A program made the position numbers and the translations under genes. The notes beneath the pieces were generated by a model. The model saw nothing but the letters and a program-made list of their open reading frames with translations. It was not told where the DNA came from and searched no databases. Of a stretch of DNA of 34,873 nucleotides, positions 8,981-17,109 are shown piece by piece. The DNA comes from an uncultured Lachnospiraceae bacterium (GTDB lineage Bacteria > Bacillota > Clostridia > Lachnospirales > Lachnospiraceae). The stretch lies in NCBI GenBank assembly GCA_947172705.1, contig CAMWCA010000037.1, forward strand, positions 1 to 34,873, written 5' to 3'. The stretch's first letter is position 1. Every line of letters begins with the position of its first letter.

Positions 8981-10015
8981 ATGAGAAAAAGAAGCAGAGC
9001 AAAAGCAATCTTACTTTTATGCATGTCAATGCTGCTGGCAGGCTGCAGGCAGGAGGCGGAAGAGGAAGAGGTTAAGAGCATTAAGATCGGTGTTACGGTA
9101 TATGACCAGTATGATACCTTTGTATCCCAGTTAATGGAAAATTTTAAGCTTTATGCAAGGGAGAAGTCAGAGGAAACAGGAATTGCCATTAACATAGAGG
9201 TCTATAATGCCTCGGCATCTCAACCCACGCAGAATAGCCAGGTGGAGGAAATGCTGGGAGATGGATGCAATGTGATCTGCGTGAATCTGGTAGATCGAAC
9301 GGAACCCACTACCATCATCGACATGGCGGAAAACGAAAATGTGCCGGTCATCTTTTTTAACCGAGAACTGGTGGCGGAGGATCTGGAGCGCTGGAATCAG
9401 CTTTATTATGTGGGCGCAAAGGCGTTTGAATCCGGTATTATGGAGGGCGAGATCGCAGCGGATGCTTTCCGCAAAAATCCGGAAGCGGATAAAAACGGCG
9501 ACGGTATTTTTCAGTATATTATGCTGGAAGGAGAAGCGGGGCATCAGGATGCCATTGTGCGTACCGAATATGCGGTGAGCACCATTGTGGATAAGGGCAT
9601 TGAGGTGGAGAAATTGACCTATGCCATTGCAAACTGGAACCGGGCGCAGGCACAGACCAAAACGGCGCAGATTTTAAACGAATATGGAGATCAGATCGAA
9701 TTGATCTTATCCAATAATGACGATATGGCGCTGGGAGCTATCGACGCCTTGAAGGCGGCGGAAATCGACCGGGAAGACTGGCCGGTGATTGTGGGGATCG
9801 ATGGCACAGTTGTGGGATTGGAAGCTGTGAAAAGCGGAGAGCTTGCCGGTACGGTTTATAATGACGGGGAAGGGCAGGCAATGGGCATGTTGAATCTTGC
9901 CTATGCCCTTTCTGTGGGGGAAGATATCTCCTCGTTGGACATGGAGGAAGGAAAATATATCCGCCTGCCTTATCAAAAGGTGATGCAGACGGATGTGGAG
10001 GAGTTTTTGAAATAG
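8981..10015 (+). CDS. Galactose/glucose-type sugar-binding lipoprotein (MglB-like, copy 2)
   Basis: A 344-residue lipoprotein (LLAGC, Cys22) with a short acidic linker and an MglB-type fold. Motifs include DQYDTF, FFNRE, YYVGAKAFESG, the calcium loop DKNGDGIFQ, EGEAGHQDAIVRT, NWNRAQAQ, SNNDDMALGA, GIDG and TVYND. Unlike the copy at 328 it keeps the His of the GHxDAxxR loop, which contacts sugar in E. coli MglB. The start at 8981 follows a TAGGAGAG site that includes the stop of the previous gene. It ends the sensor cluster and has no ATPase or permease next to it, so it may serve the transporter at 1571 or sense sugar for the kinase. Confidence 0.88.
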   Translation: MRKRSRAKAILLLCMSMLLAGCRQEAEEEEVKSIKIGVTVYDQYDTFVSQLMENFKLYAREKSEETGIAINIEVYNASASQPTQNSQVEEMLGDGCNVICVNLVDRTEPTTIIDMAENENVPVIFFNRELVAEDLERWNQLYYVGAKAFESGIMEGEIAADAFRKNPEADKNGDGIFQYIMLEGEAGHQDAIVRTEYAVSTIVDKGIEVEKLTYAIANWNRAQAQTKTAQILNEYGDQIELILSNNDDMALGAIDALKAAEIDREDWPVIVGIDGTVVGLEAVKSGELAGTVYNDGEGQAMGMLNLAYALSVGEDISSLDMEEGKYIRLPYQKVMQTDVEEFLK

Positions 10016-10027
10016 CAGGGAAGATGC

Positions 10028-10642
10028 CTATTCGTGCCAATAGGAATCCGCGTCAGCTACGAGCTGGAAGTATGCGTCCATAAACATCCTTCGAAGCGGC
10101 AGAAAATCCTTTTCAAACCCGAATTTATCAGGATAGATGCGGGTTACAAGATCGATCTCATCGGCAAGCTTCTGGGCTACAATATTATCATTTAAAGGTA
10201 TGATGCCGAAGAAAGTAGAAGAATAGTTCTTACTTTTGGAGCAGGAGATAATATAACGCCTGGCAAGATCCAACCATTCTTCTTCCAGCACCTGGCGCAT
10301 GGCAGGGGATGCAGAGGGGAAACTGCGCAGACACAGATCGTCCAGGTAGCCTTCCAACTCCCGGTGTTGTTTTTTTATAAGGATGGTATCTTTTGCTACA
10401 GCGGCGGATTTGATCATTAGCCATGCGAGCATAAACCTGTCGCCGGAATCCTTTTTCACTTTTGTCCCAAAACGTTTTTTCAATATTTCCATGCGGCAGG
10501 AATCGTGTTCAGGTTCCAGGTTGGAAGCAATTGCTTTTTCAAGAAACTCTTTTCTAAGAGAAGGTGTGGGGATGTCATAGTAGTAAGTGGGCCAGTCTTC
10601 AAGATAGTTTATTTTTGATGTTATTTTTTTTCTGGAAAGCAT
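10028..10642 (-). CDS. Hypothetical cytoplasmic protein, ~200 residues
   Basis: A 204-residue, mostly helical, charged protein without signal peptide or membrane helix. It contains the segments EDWPTYYYDIPTPS, FMLAWLMIKSA and LPLRRMFMDAYFQLV. It resembles a small uncharacterised family of Lachnospiraceae that I may know as DUF6553, but I cannot confirm this. It is read from the minus strand, from its own promoter (10672-10701), with a TGAGGT site before ATG 10642. It is convergent with the sugar-binding gene, the stops being only 12 bases apart. Codon use is like its neighbours. No function can be assigned. Confidence 0.75.
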   Translation of the reverse strand: MLSRKKITSKINYLEDWPTYYYDIPTPSLRKEFLEKAIASNLEPEHDSCRMEILKKRFGTKVKKDSGDRFMLAWLMIKSAAVAKDTILIKKQHRELEGYLDDLCLRSFPSASPAMRQVLEEEWLDLARRYIISCSKSKNYSSTFFGIIPLNDNIVAQKLADEIDLVTRIYPDKFGFEKDFLPLRRMFMDAYFQLVADADSYWHE

Positions 10643-10671
10643 ATGGATACCTCACTGTAATTTATTGCTTT

Positions 10672-10701
10672 ATTATAGTCCGGATGGACAGAGATTTGCA
10701 A
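10672..10701 (-). promoter_or_regulatory. Promoter of the minus-strand hypothetical gene
   Basis: On the minus strand TTGCAA (10696-10701) is followed after 18 bases by TATAAT (10672-10677), 30 bases before the start codon at 10642. It diverges from the ABC-operon promoter at 10715-10743, and the two -35 boxes are only 13 bases apart. Confidence 0.65.
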
Positions 10702-10714
10702 GAGGCGGATCGTC

Positions 10715-10743
10715 TGGACATCCGTTTCTTTTTTCAGTATAAT
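10715..10743 (+). promoter_or_regulatory. Promoter of the family-1 ABC transporter operon
   Basis: TGGACA (10715-10720), a 17-base spacer and TATAAT (10738-10743) make a near-consensus housekeeping promoter. Transcription would begin near 10750, inside the palindromic element at 10744-10772. Confidence 0.75.
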
Positions 10744-10772
10744 GTGAAATGAAATTATTTCCGGAAATTCAC
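10744..10772. promoter_or_regulatory. Candidate repressor operator over the transcription start
   Basis: GTGAA (10744-10748) and TTCAC (10768-10772) enclose two overlapping perfect palindromes, GAAATTATTTC (10751-10761) and TTTCCGGAAA (10758-10767). The block starts right after the -10 box, where a bound repressor would block initiation. No regulator gene is adjacent, so the protein is unknown. Confidence 0.45.
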
Positions 10773-10786
10773 ATTTAAGGAAGGGT

Positions 10787-11926
10787 ATGGATATTGATAT
10801 GGAAGTGGTATTGCAGAATCTGACGAAAAAGTTTCCCAGCCGCGACAGAAAAAACCGGGGCGAGGTGATTGCTGTCAACGATTTCACCTTTAAAATTCCC
10901 GATGGAAAGCTGATCGGATTATTGGGACCTTCCGGGTGCGGGAAGAGCACCACGCTGAATCTGATCAGCGGTTTGGAAAAGCCCACCAGCGGCAGGATCT
11001 TTTTCGGGGGAGACGATGTTACGGAGCTGCCTCCGGAAAACAGGGGGATCGGTCTAGTGTTCCAGAATTATGCTCTTTATCCTCATCTTACCGTGGAACA
11101 GAATATTTTATTTCCCCTGCAAAATTTAAAGGGGAAAGACAAGCTGTCTAAAGAGGTTATGCTGGAAAAAGCAAGGGAGGCGGCGAAAATGGTTCAGATC
11201 GATGAGCTTATGGACCGCAAGCCCAGCCAGCTTTCCGGGGGTCAGCAGCAGCGTGTGGCGATTGCCCGTGCGTTGGTGAAAATGCCCAAGGTACTTTTAC
11301 TGGACGAGCCTCTTTCTAACCTGGATGCCCGGCTGCGGCTGCAGACCCGGGAGGAGATCAGGAGAATCCAGAGGGAAACCGGAATTACCACCATTTTTGT
11401 GACTCACGATCAGGAAGAGGCGATGAGCATTTCCGATCTGATCGTGGTGATGAAGGAAGGGGTGGCATTGCAGATCGGAAAGCCCCAGGAGGTCTATGAC
11501 AGCCCGGCAAATCTTTTTGTGGCAAAATTCCTGGGCACACCGCCTATTAATCTTTTTCACGGTCAGGTGAAGGCAGGCAGGATCTACATAGGAGAGAATG
11601 CCGTTATGGATGTGGGGGACATATCCGACCGGGAGGTTTATGTGGGGGTAAGACCGGAAGGCTTTCTCCCTTCCGAAGAAGGAGCTCTTTGCTGTAAGCT
11701 GAAGGGAATAGAGGTGATGGGACGGGACATCAGCATTGTGTCAGAAAATCCTGCTTCTCTCAATCCTACGGTGCGCGCGATCATTGGAACGGAGAATAAA
11801 CTGAATTTGGAGCAGGAGGCTTTGGAGGAGGGAAATGAGGTAAGATTTTCCCTGATTCCTCATAAGGTTTTTCTTTTTGACAGGGAAACAGAAGAAAGAA
11901 TCCAATTTGAGGAGAGCGGCTTATGA
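10787..11926 (+). CDS. Sugar/polyol ABC transporter ATPase (UgpC/MsmK-type)
   Basis: Cytoplasmic ATPase of 379 residues that energises the two permeases that follow. It has Walker A GPSGCGKST (about 45-53), Q-loop FQNYALYPH, signature LSGGQQQR, Walker B VLLLDEPLSNLD, the switch His in FVTHDQEEA, and a C-terminal TOBE-like regulatory domain (about 245-370). The signature and length fit the CUT1/UgpC group. An AAGGAAGG site precedes ATG 10787; ATG 10799 is a possible internal start. The gene overlaps the first permease by four bases. Such ATPases can serve several transporters, so the substrate cannot be read from this subunit. Confidence 0.92.
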   Translation: MDIDMEVVLQNLTKKFPSRDRKNRGEVIAVNDFTFKIPDGKLIGLLGPSGCGKSTTLNLISGLEKPTSGRIFFGGDDVTELPPENRGIGLVFQNYALYPHLTVEQNILFPLQNLKGKDKLSKEVMLEKAREAAKMVQIDELMDRKPSQLSGGQQQRVAIARALVKMPKVLLLDEPLSNLDARLRLQTREEIRRIQRETGITTIFVTHDQEEAMSISDLIVVMKEGVALQIGKPQEVYDSPANLFVAKFLGTPPINLFHGQVKAGRIYIGENAVMDVGDISDREVYVGVRPEGFLPSEEGALCCKLKGIEVMGRDISIVSENPASLNPTVRAIIGTENKLNLEQEALEEGNEVRFSLIPHKVFLFDRETEERIQFEESGL

Positions 11927-12828
11927 TCAGAAAAAAGTTTCGGGACAGCGGTTTAAAGGGCTGGCTGTATCTTTTGCCGGCAATCTTATTTCTGGGGGCG
12001 TTTATGGTCTATCCCCTCATCGACGTTTTTATTTATTCCTTTGAGGAGGGGTATAATTCCGCTTCTCAAACTTACTTTGGCATTGGTTCCTACAACTATT
12101 CCTATGTACTTCATGATCCATATTTTTTGCAGGCGGTGAAAAACACTTTTCTGCTGGTGATCATAACGGTGCCTTTGTCCACAGGGATCGCGCTTTTGAT
12201 TTCCGTAGGCTTAAATTCCATAAAGTCTCTTCGGAATCTGTTTCAGACGGTCTATTTTCTGCCCTATGTAACCAACACCCTGGCGGTAGGGCTGGTATTT
12301 ATGATTTTGTTTAAAAAGACGGCGTATTCCGACGGTTTTATCAACCTGATCCTGCACTGGTTTGGGGCAGGCCCGGTGGATTTCATCGACGGTCCTTACT
12401 GGGCGAAGATGTTTGTGCTGTGCTTCTATACCATTTGGGTGGTCATGCCCTTTAAAATCCTCATATTGACCAGCGCCCTTGCTTCGGTAAATCAGGAGTA
12501 CTATCGTGCGGCACGGGTGGACGGCACATCGGGCTTTCGGATCTTTATGCGGATTACCCTGCCTATGATCTCTCCTATGATTTTTTATTTGGTTATTACG
12601 GGATTTATCGGAGCCTTTAAGGCGTACAGCGATGTGGTTGCGCTGTTTGGGACGGATTTGAATGCGGCGCAGATGAACACCATAGTGGGTTATGTGTACG
12701 ATATGCTTTACGGGGACAGCGGCGGTTATCCCTCCTATGCCTCAGCGGCGGCGATTCTGCTGTTTGCCATTGTGCTTACGATCACTTGCATAAATTTGCT
12801 GATCAGCAGAAAAAGCGTTCAAGATTAG
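11923..12828 (+). CDS. Sugar/polyol ABC transporter permease, MalF/UgpA-type
   Basis: A 301-residue membrane permease with six hydrophobic segments. The ATPase-contact EAA loop is visible as YYRAARVDGTSGFRIFMRIT (about 190-209). It starts inside the ATPase stop codon (ATGA) and is followed after 12 bases by the second permease, so the two form the heterodimeric channel of a CUT1-type importer. Confidence 0.92.
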   Translation: MIRKKFRDSGLKGWLYLLPAILFLGAFMVYPLIDVFIYSFEEGYNSASQTYFGIGSYNYSYVLHDPYFLQAVKNTFLLVIITVPLSTGIALLISVGLNSIKSLRNLFQTVYFLPYVTNTLAVGLVFMILFKKTAYSDGFINLILHWFGAGPVDFIDGPYWAKMFVLCFYTIWVVMPFKILILTSALASVNQEYYRAARVDGTSGFRIFMRITLPMISPMIFYLVITGFIGAFKAYSDVVALFGTDLNAAQMNTIVGYVYDMLYGDSGGYPSYASAAAILLFAIVLTITCINLLISRKSVQD

Positions 12829-12840
12829 GAGGGCGGCGCT

Positions 12841-13716
12841 ATGGAAAGAAAAACGGATTATGATCAGATCGAGAAGCGTACAAAGGTACGGAAAAAAATA
12901 ATTGGTACGATAACTTATTTATTCTTAGCGTTTTGGGCGGTTATGGTGTTATTTCCCTTTTACTGGATGCTGCTTACATCGGTAAAAAGCTATGGAGCGT
13001 ACAATTCGGAATACATTCCCAGGTTTTTTACCCTTTCGCCCACCATGGAAAACTATGTGGACGCTTTTACTGCCGTACCATTAGGAAAGTATTTGGTAAA
13101 TACCCTTATCTTTACAGTGATTACCACCCTGGTGATGCTGTTTGTGGTGGTGCTTGCGGCGTTTGCTTTTGCCAGGCTGGAATTTAAGGGAAAGAATATG
13201 GTATTTTTGATTTTTCTTTCCCTGATGATGATCCCCAATGAACTGGTGATCATTACCAATTTTGTAACGGTCACAAACCTGGATATGCGCAATACCTTTC
13301 AGGGCTTGATTCTGCCTTCCGTGATGTCGGTGTTTTATATTTATCTGCTGAAAGAAAATTTTGAACAGATACCCGACGGCTTATACCGGGCGGCAAAGGT
13401 GGATGGAACCTCGGATCTGAAATATCTGCTGAAGGTCATGATTCCCATTTCCAGACCTACCCTGATCACCATTACCATCTTAAAGGTGATCGAGTGCTGG
13501 AATTCCTATGTGTGGCCCAGGCTGATTACCGACGATCCGGCTTATTATCTTGTGTCAAACGGTATTCAGGAGATCCGTGAAAACGGCTTTGGGCGGGAGA
13601 ATATTCCGGCAATGATGGCGGCGGTGGTAGTGATCTCGGTTCCCCTGATTCTTTTGTTTTTGGTATTTCGCAAAAAGGTGATGGAGGGCGTAGCGAGAGG
13701 AGGAACCAAGGGATGA
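12841..13716 (+). CDS. Sugar/polyol ABC transporter permease, MalG/UgpE-type
   Basis: A 291-residue permease with six hydrophobic segments and the EAA loop LYRAAKVDGTSDLKYLLKV (about 182-200). The FPFYWMLLTSVKS stretch after the first helix is typical of MalG/UgpE partners. A GGAGGGCGGCGCT leader gives its ribosome site. It overlaps the binding-protein gene by four bases. Confidence 0.92.
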   Translation: MERKTDYDQIEKRTKVRKKIIGTITYLFLAFWAVMVLFPFYWMLLTSVKSYGAYNSEYIPRFFTLSPTMENYVDAFTAVPLGKYLVNTLIFTVITTLVMLFVVVLAAFAFARLEFKGKNMVFLIFLSLMMIPNELVIITNFVTVTNLDMRNTFQGLILPSVMSVFYIYLLKENFEQIPDGLYRAAKVDGTSDLKYLLKVMIPISRPTLITITILKVIECWNSYVWPRLITDDPAYYLVSNGIQEIRENGFGRENIPAMMAAVVVISVPLILLFLVFRKKVMEGVARGGTKG

Positions 13717-15350
13717 TCACAGGAAGGACATATTCCAGAGGAAAAAGGATGGCGCAAAAAATGCTTGTGGCGGCGGCTGTTATGGGAAGCCTTCTGGGGA
13801 TTACAGGCTGTCATGGGGCAAAGGGGTTGGAAGCCTTTGCAGTCCCGGAGGAGTTTGATCTTTCCCGGGAGTATGAGATCACCTTTTGGGCGAAGAATGA
13901 TACCAATAAAACCCAGACGGCGATCTATGAGAAGGCAATCGGCGATTTTGAAAAGCTGTACCCCAATATTCAGGTAAACCTGCGGTTATATACCGATTAC
14001 GGAAAGATTTACAATGACGTCATTACCAACATTGCAACCAACACCACACCCAATGTGTGTATTACATATCCCGATCACATTGCCACCTATCTCACAGGGG
14101 TTAATCAGGTGGTGCCCCTGGAGGCGCTTTTTGAGGATGAGCGTTACGGATTAGGGGGAAGCCAGGTGCGGTTTGACGCGCCCGGTAAAGAAGAGATCGT
14201 TCCTCAGTTTCTGGAGGAGTGCTCCTTTGCGGGACATTACTATGCGGTTCCCTACATGCGATCCACGGAGGCATGTTATATCAATAAAACTTACGTGGAA
14301 AAACTGGGCTATCAGCTTCCCGATGCCCTTACCTGGGATTTTGTCTGGGAGGTTTCCGAGGCGGCTATGGCAAAGGACGAGGAGGGAAACTTTCTGGTAA
14401 ACGGACAAAAGGTTCTGATTCCCTTCATCTATAAGTCCACCGATAATATGATGATCCAGATGCTGAAACAGAAAGACGCGCCCTATTCTGACGATACCGG
14501 CAAACCGCTGCTGTTTCACGATACCACCAAAGAACTGCTTCTGGAGATCGGAAAACATGGGGAGAGCGGCGCCTTTTCCACCTTCAAGATTTCAAGCTAT
14601 CCGGCAAACTTTCTCAATGCGGGACAGTGCATTTTTGCCATAGATTCCACAGCAGGCGCAACCTGGATGGGGACGGAAGCGCCCTTGTCCGACATCAGCA
14701 AAGACAAGCTTGTGGAATTTGAAACGGCAGTTATGCCCATACCACAGTTTGACACGGAGAACCCCAGGATGATCTCTCAGGGACCCTCGATCTGTATTTT
14801 TAATAAGAGTGATTCTCAGGAAGTGCTTGCCTCCTGGCTGTTTACCCAGTATCTTCTTACCAATGAGGTACAGATCGCCTATGCAGAGACGGAAGGATAT
14901 GTGCCGGTAACGGAAAAAGCGCAGCGATCAGAGACGTATCAGGACTATCTTTCCCGGTGCGGGGAGGATAACAGGGAACATTATGCCGTCAAAATTCAGG
15001 CAACAAGGCTTTTGATGGACAATGTATCCAATACTTTTGTTACGCCGGTGTTTGCTGGATCGGCGTCCCTGCGGGATGGAGCAGGACAGCTCATTGAAAA
15101 TACGGTAAAATCTGTGAGAAGGGGGCAGAAAATTGACGATGCTTACGTGGAAAAGCTGTATGAGGATGTAAGTTCCCTGTACCGTTTGGATCATATGGGA
15201 GGGCAGATGGGAGCCGGAGCCTCTGAAAAAACAGAACTGGGGAAATTGCCGGGAACGGCGGTGGCGCTGTTGTCCGGTCTGGCGGCGGCATGGGCGTTGA
15301 TTCTTGGATACTTGGCGGTTCAGAGGATGAGAAAGAGGAAAAACTATTGA
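13713..15350 (+). CDS. Family-1 solute-binding lipoprotein with an additional C-terminal membrane helix
   Basis: Extracellular binding protein of 545 residues for the ABC importer encoded just upstream. It has a lipoprotein signal (LLGITGC, Cys33 from ATG 13713; ATG 13749 is an alternative start) and a family-1 (UgpB/MalE-like) binding domain with EITFWAKNDTNKTQ, PNIQVNLRLYTDY, YAVPYMRSTEACYINK and TWDFVWE. A C-terminal stretch of about 22 apolar residues (about 515-536) ends in RMRKRKNY. That last part looks like a transmembrane anchor with a positive cytoplasmic tail, which ordinary lipidated binding proteins lack, and the protein is about 100 residues longer than most family-1 members. The ligand is probably an oligosaccharide or glycerol-phosphate-like compound, but the sequence does not decide. 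Confidence 0.88.
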   Translation: MITGRTYSRGKRMAQKMLVAAAVMGSLLGITGCHGAKGLEAFAVPEEFDLSREYEITFWAKNDTNKTQTAIYEKAIGDFEKLYPNIQVNLRLYTDYGKIYNDVITNIATNTTPNVCITYPDHIATYLTGVNQVVPLEALFEDERYGLGGSQVRFDAPGKEEIVPQFLEECSFAGHYYAVPYMRSTEACYINKTYVEKLGYQLPDALTWDFVWEVSEAAMAKDEEGNFLVNGQKVLIPFIYKSTDNMMIQMLKQKDAPYSDDTGKPLLFHDTTKELLLEIGKHGESGAFSTFKISSYPANFLNAGQCIFAIDSTAGATWMGTEAPLSDISKDKLVEFETAVMPIPQFDTENPRMISQGPSICIFNKSDSQEVLASWLFTQYLLTNEVQIAYAETEGYVPVTEKAQRSETYQDYLSRCGEDNREHYAVKIQATRLLMDNVSNTFVTPVFAGSASLRDGAGQLIENTVKSVRRGQKIDDAYVEKLYEDVSSLYRLDHMGGQMGAGASEKTELGKLPGTAVALLSGLAAAWALILGYLAVQRMRKRKNY

Positions 15351-15374
15351 TTTCTTGTCAAATTCGTGTATAAT
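15347..15374 (+). promoter_or_regulatory. Promoter of the OB-fold-like lipoprotein gene
   Basis: TTGATT (15347-15352), a 16-base spacer and TATAAT (15369-15374). The -35 hexamer overlaps the stop codon of the preceding binding-protein gene, so the lipoprotein gene has its own promoter and may also receive read-through. Confidence 0.6.
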
Positions 15375-15436
15375 GAGTTCAATGTTGATACAACATCACA
15401 GCTTACATATTAAGAGGGATGAAAGAGGAGAGAAAA

Positions 15437-16177
15437 ATGAGAAAATTGACAATGTTACTGTTGACGCTGACACTTGCGTTTGCATGTGCCGGATGCGGTT
15501 CCAAGGGCGGAGATGAGGACAAGAAGTCCGAGGGTGTTATGACCTATGAGGAATATGTTGCCGCAGATTTAGAGAGCCAGGTGGTGGTTGAGACTTACGT
15601 ACAGGCAAAGCAGTCCTGGTGGGAAGATAAGGCTACCGTTTATACACAGGATAAGGACGGCGCTTACTTCGTATATAACATGGCATGTTCCGAAGAGGAC
15701 TACGCCAAGTTGAACGTGGGAACCAAGATCAAGGTTACCGGATATAAATCTGAATGGTCCGGAGAAGTGGAAATTATTGATGCAACCTTTGAGATCGAGG
15801 ATGGAAATTATGTTGCCGAGGCTGAGGATGTTACCAAGCTTCTTGGATCAGATGAGCTGATCAACCACCAGAATAAATTCGTTTCCTTTAAGGGAATGAC
15901 GGTTGAGGCAGCAGGTCAGGATGAAAGCGGCAACGATGTGGCATTTTTATATAACTGGGACGGTTCCGGTCAGGATGGTGACGATCTGTACTTTAATGTT
16001 TCCCTCGACGGAGCTACCTACACATTCACCGTTGAATCTTATCTGTGTGACAGCTCAACAGAAGTTTACAATGCAGTGAAGGCTTTGAACATCGGCGATA
16101 AGATCGACATGGAAGGTTTTCTTTATTGGTATGAGGGCGTAAATCCTCACATTACATCCGTAAAGACGGCAAACTAA
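15437..16177 (+). CDS. Secreted lipoprotein with OB-fold-like repeats, function unknown
   Basis: A 246-residue lipoprotein (FACAGC, Cys20). After the anchor there are two beta-rich segments that read like OB folds. The first covers about 35-115 (ATVYTQDKDGAYFVYNM, then GTKIKVTGYKSEW). The second covers about 130-245 (NKFVSFKGMTVEAAG, then GDKIDMEGFLYWYEGVNPH). The pattern of value-in-gap beta strands with GTKI/GDKI before the last strands is the only hint at fold. ATG 15437 is preferred over ATG 15419 because it follows GAGGAGAG. It lies after the ABC operon and before a strong terminator. No enzyme motif is seen. Confidence 0.8.
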   Translation: MRKLTMLLLTLTLAFACAGCGSKGGDEDKKSEGVMTYEEYVAADLESQVVVETYVQAKQSWWEDKATVYTQDKDGAYFVYNMACSEEDYAKLNVGTKIKVTGYKSEWSGEVEIIDATFEIEDGNYVAEAEDVTKLLGSDELINHQNKFVSFKGMTVEAAGQDESGNDVAFLYNWDGSGQDGDDLYFNVSLDGATYTFTVESYLCDSSTEVYNAVKALNIGDKIDMEGFLYWYEGVNPHITSVKTAN

Positions 16178-16193
16178 ACATAATTTTAATATG

Positions 16194-16253
16194 GGTAAAA
16201 ATACCAACCTCCTGGTTGCCAGATGTTCTGGCAGTCAGGAGGTTGGTTTTCTT
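16194..16253. terminator. Strong bidirectional terminator between convergent genes
   Basis: Positions 16203-16214 pair perfectly with 16236-16247 and continue through two wobble pairs into an inner perfect stem TGCCAGA/TCTGGCA (16217-16223 with 16227-16233), closed by the three-base loop TGT. The helix is 21 base pairs long. TTTTCTT follows on the plus strand, and ATTTTTA follows on the minus strand, so it should stop transcription from both sides. Confidence 0.93.
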
Positions 16254-17056
16254 AAGGGGCATTCGGACATGCTGATCTTATCCTTTAAAACGTTCAGACC
16301 GCAGTCTGAAAGGTAATCCTGCAGGATGGGCAGGGACTGGGAGGAGGTGGGACCGATGATGATCTCCCCTACCAGATCGGAAAGGTGCATATTCAACTTG
16401 CCGCACATTCGGTTCAGGTCAAGGGGGTAATACTTTTTGATCCGATCCATGGACACGTGATACTTGGGTTCCACCGTAAATTCGTTTGAGACAAAGGGGG
16501 AAACCACCAGCCGGAATTCCCGTTCGCTTGCAAATGAAGGGTGTTTAAACGCCGCCGACTGAACCCATGCCTCATTCATAAGCGCCTGTAACTGGGGCAT
16601 ATGATTGGAAAATTTCTTGGCATTTTTGATGGTTTCATAAAAGTCTGTTACCAGACGGTGCTCCCGCATATCCGCCTGATAATATACTTCCCGGAGAGAT
16701 GCAATGCCCGAAACCATTTTCTGCATCAGCCGTTCGTGGAAAGCAATGCATACGCCCTGCCCGAAATGTCCATACCGTTCCCACTGCGCCGCATCGTCTC
16801 TATACCGGGAAAAGCAGGCGGCATAGGAGGAGTAATGGAATTCCGAGGCAAGCTCCCTGTGGAAAAAGCTTTCCGCACTGCGGATCTTGTCGTGCTCACT
16901 GTCCTCGGCAAGACGCTCGATCACTGCCGTGCAGATGCCGTTCATAAAAAGCCGCATCTCGGAGGCGTCATTCATATTCAAAATATTGTTGAGCCGCAGC
17001 TCTGCGCAGCGGATGATGCCGTCGAAGGCGGCAAAGTCGGTGTAGTGGTAAAGCAT
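16235..17056 (-). CDS. DUF2971-family protein
   Basis: A 273-residue cytoplasmic protein that begins MLYHYTDFAAFDGIIR, followed by LRLNNILNMNDASEM, AACFSRYRDDAAQWERYG and FASEREFRLVV. These are the usual landmarks of DUF2971 proteins, a family of unproven function that often appears in accessory or defence gene neighbourhoods. The start has an AAAGG site. It lies 53 bases after the tRNA-Ser gene on the same strand, beyond that tRNA's terminator, and no clear promoter of its own is seen. Its stop codon (TGA at 16235-16237) lies in the stem of the bidirectional terminator, so the last four codons are encoded by the hairpin's 3' arm. Confidence 0.85.
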   Translation of the reverse strand: MLYHYTDFAAFDGIIRCAELRLNNILNMNDASEMRLFMNGICTAVIERLAEDSEHDKIRSAESFFHRELASEFHYSSYAACFSRYRDDAAQWERYGHFGQGVCIAFHERLMQKMVSGIASLREVYYQADMREHRLVTDFYETIKNAKKFSNHMPQLQALMNEAWVQSAAFKHPSFASEREFRLVVSPFVSNEFTVEPKYHVSMDRIKKYYPLDLNRMCGKLNMHLSDLVGEIIIGPTSSQSLPILQDYLSDCGLNVLKDKISMSECPLRKPTS

Positions 17057-17071
17057 AAAGGTTTCCTTTCA

Positions 17072-17104
17072 TGAAAAAGAAAGCCAAAGCAAAGGCTCTG
17101 GCTT
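17072..17104 (-). terminator. Terminator of the tRNA-Ser transcript
   Basis: Read on the minus strand, AAGCCAGAGC pairs with GCTTTGGCTT through ten base pairs (one wobble) around the loop CTTT (17081-17104), and TCTTTTTC follows. It stands between the tRNA and the DUF2971 gene. Confidence 0.85.
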
Positions 17105-17109
17105 GTAAG

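Noticed and set aside
10027..10044. Terminator between the convergent genes at 10015 and 10028
   Set aside because: CCTATT/AATAGG forms a six-pair hairpin, but no T tract follows on either strand and the stem is weak.
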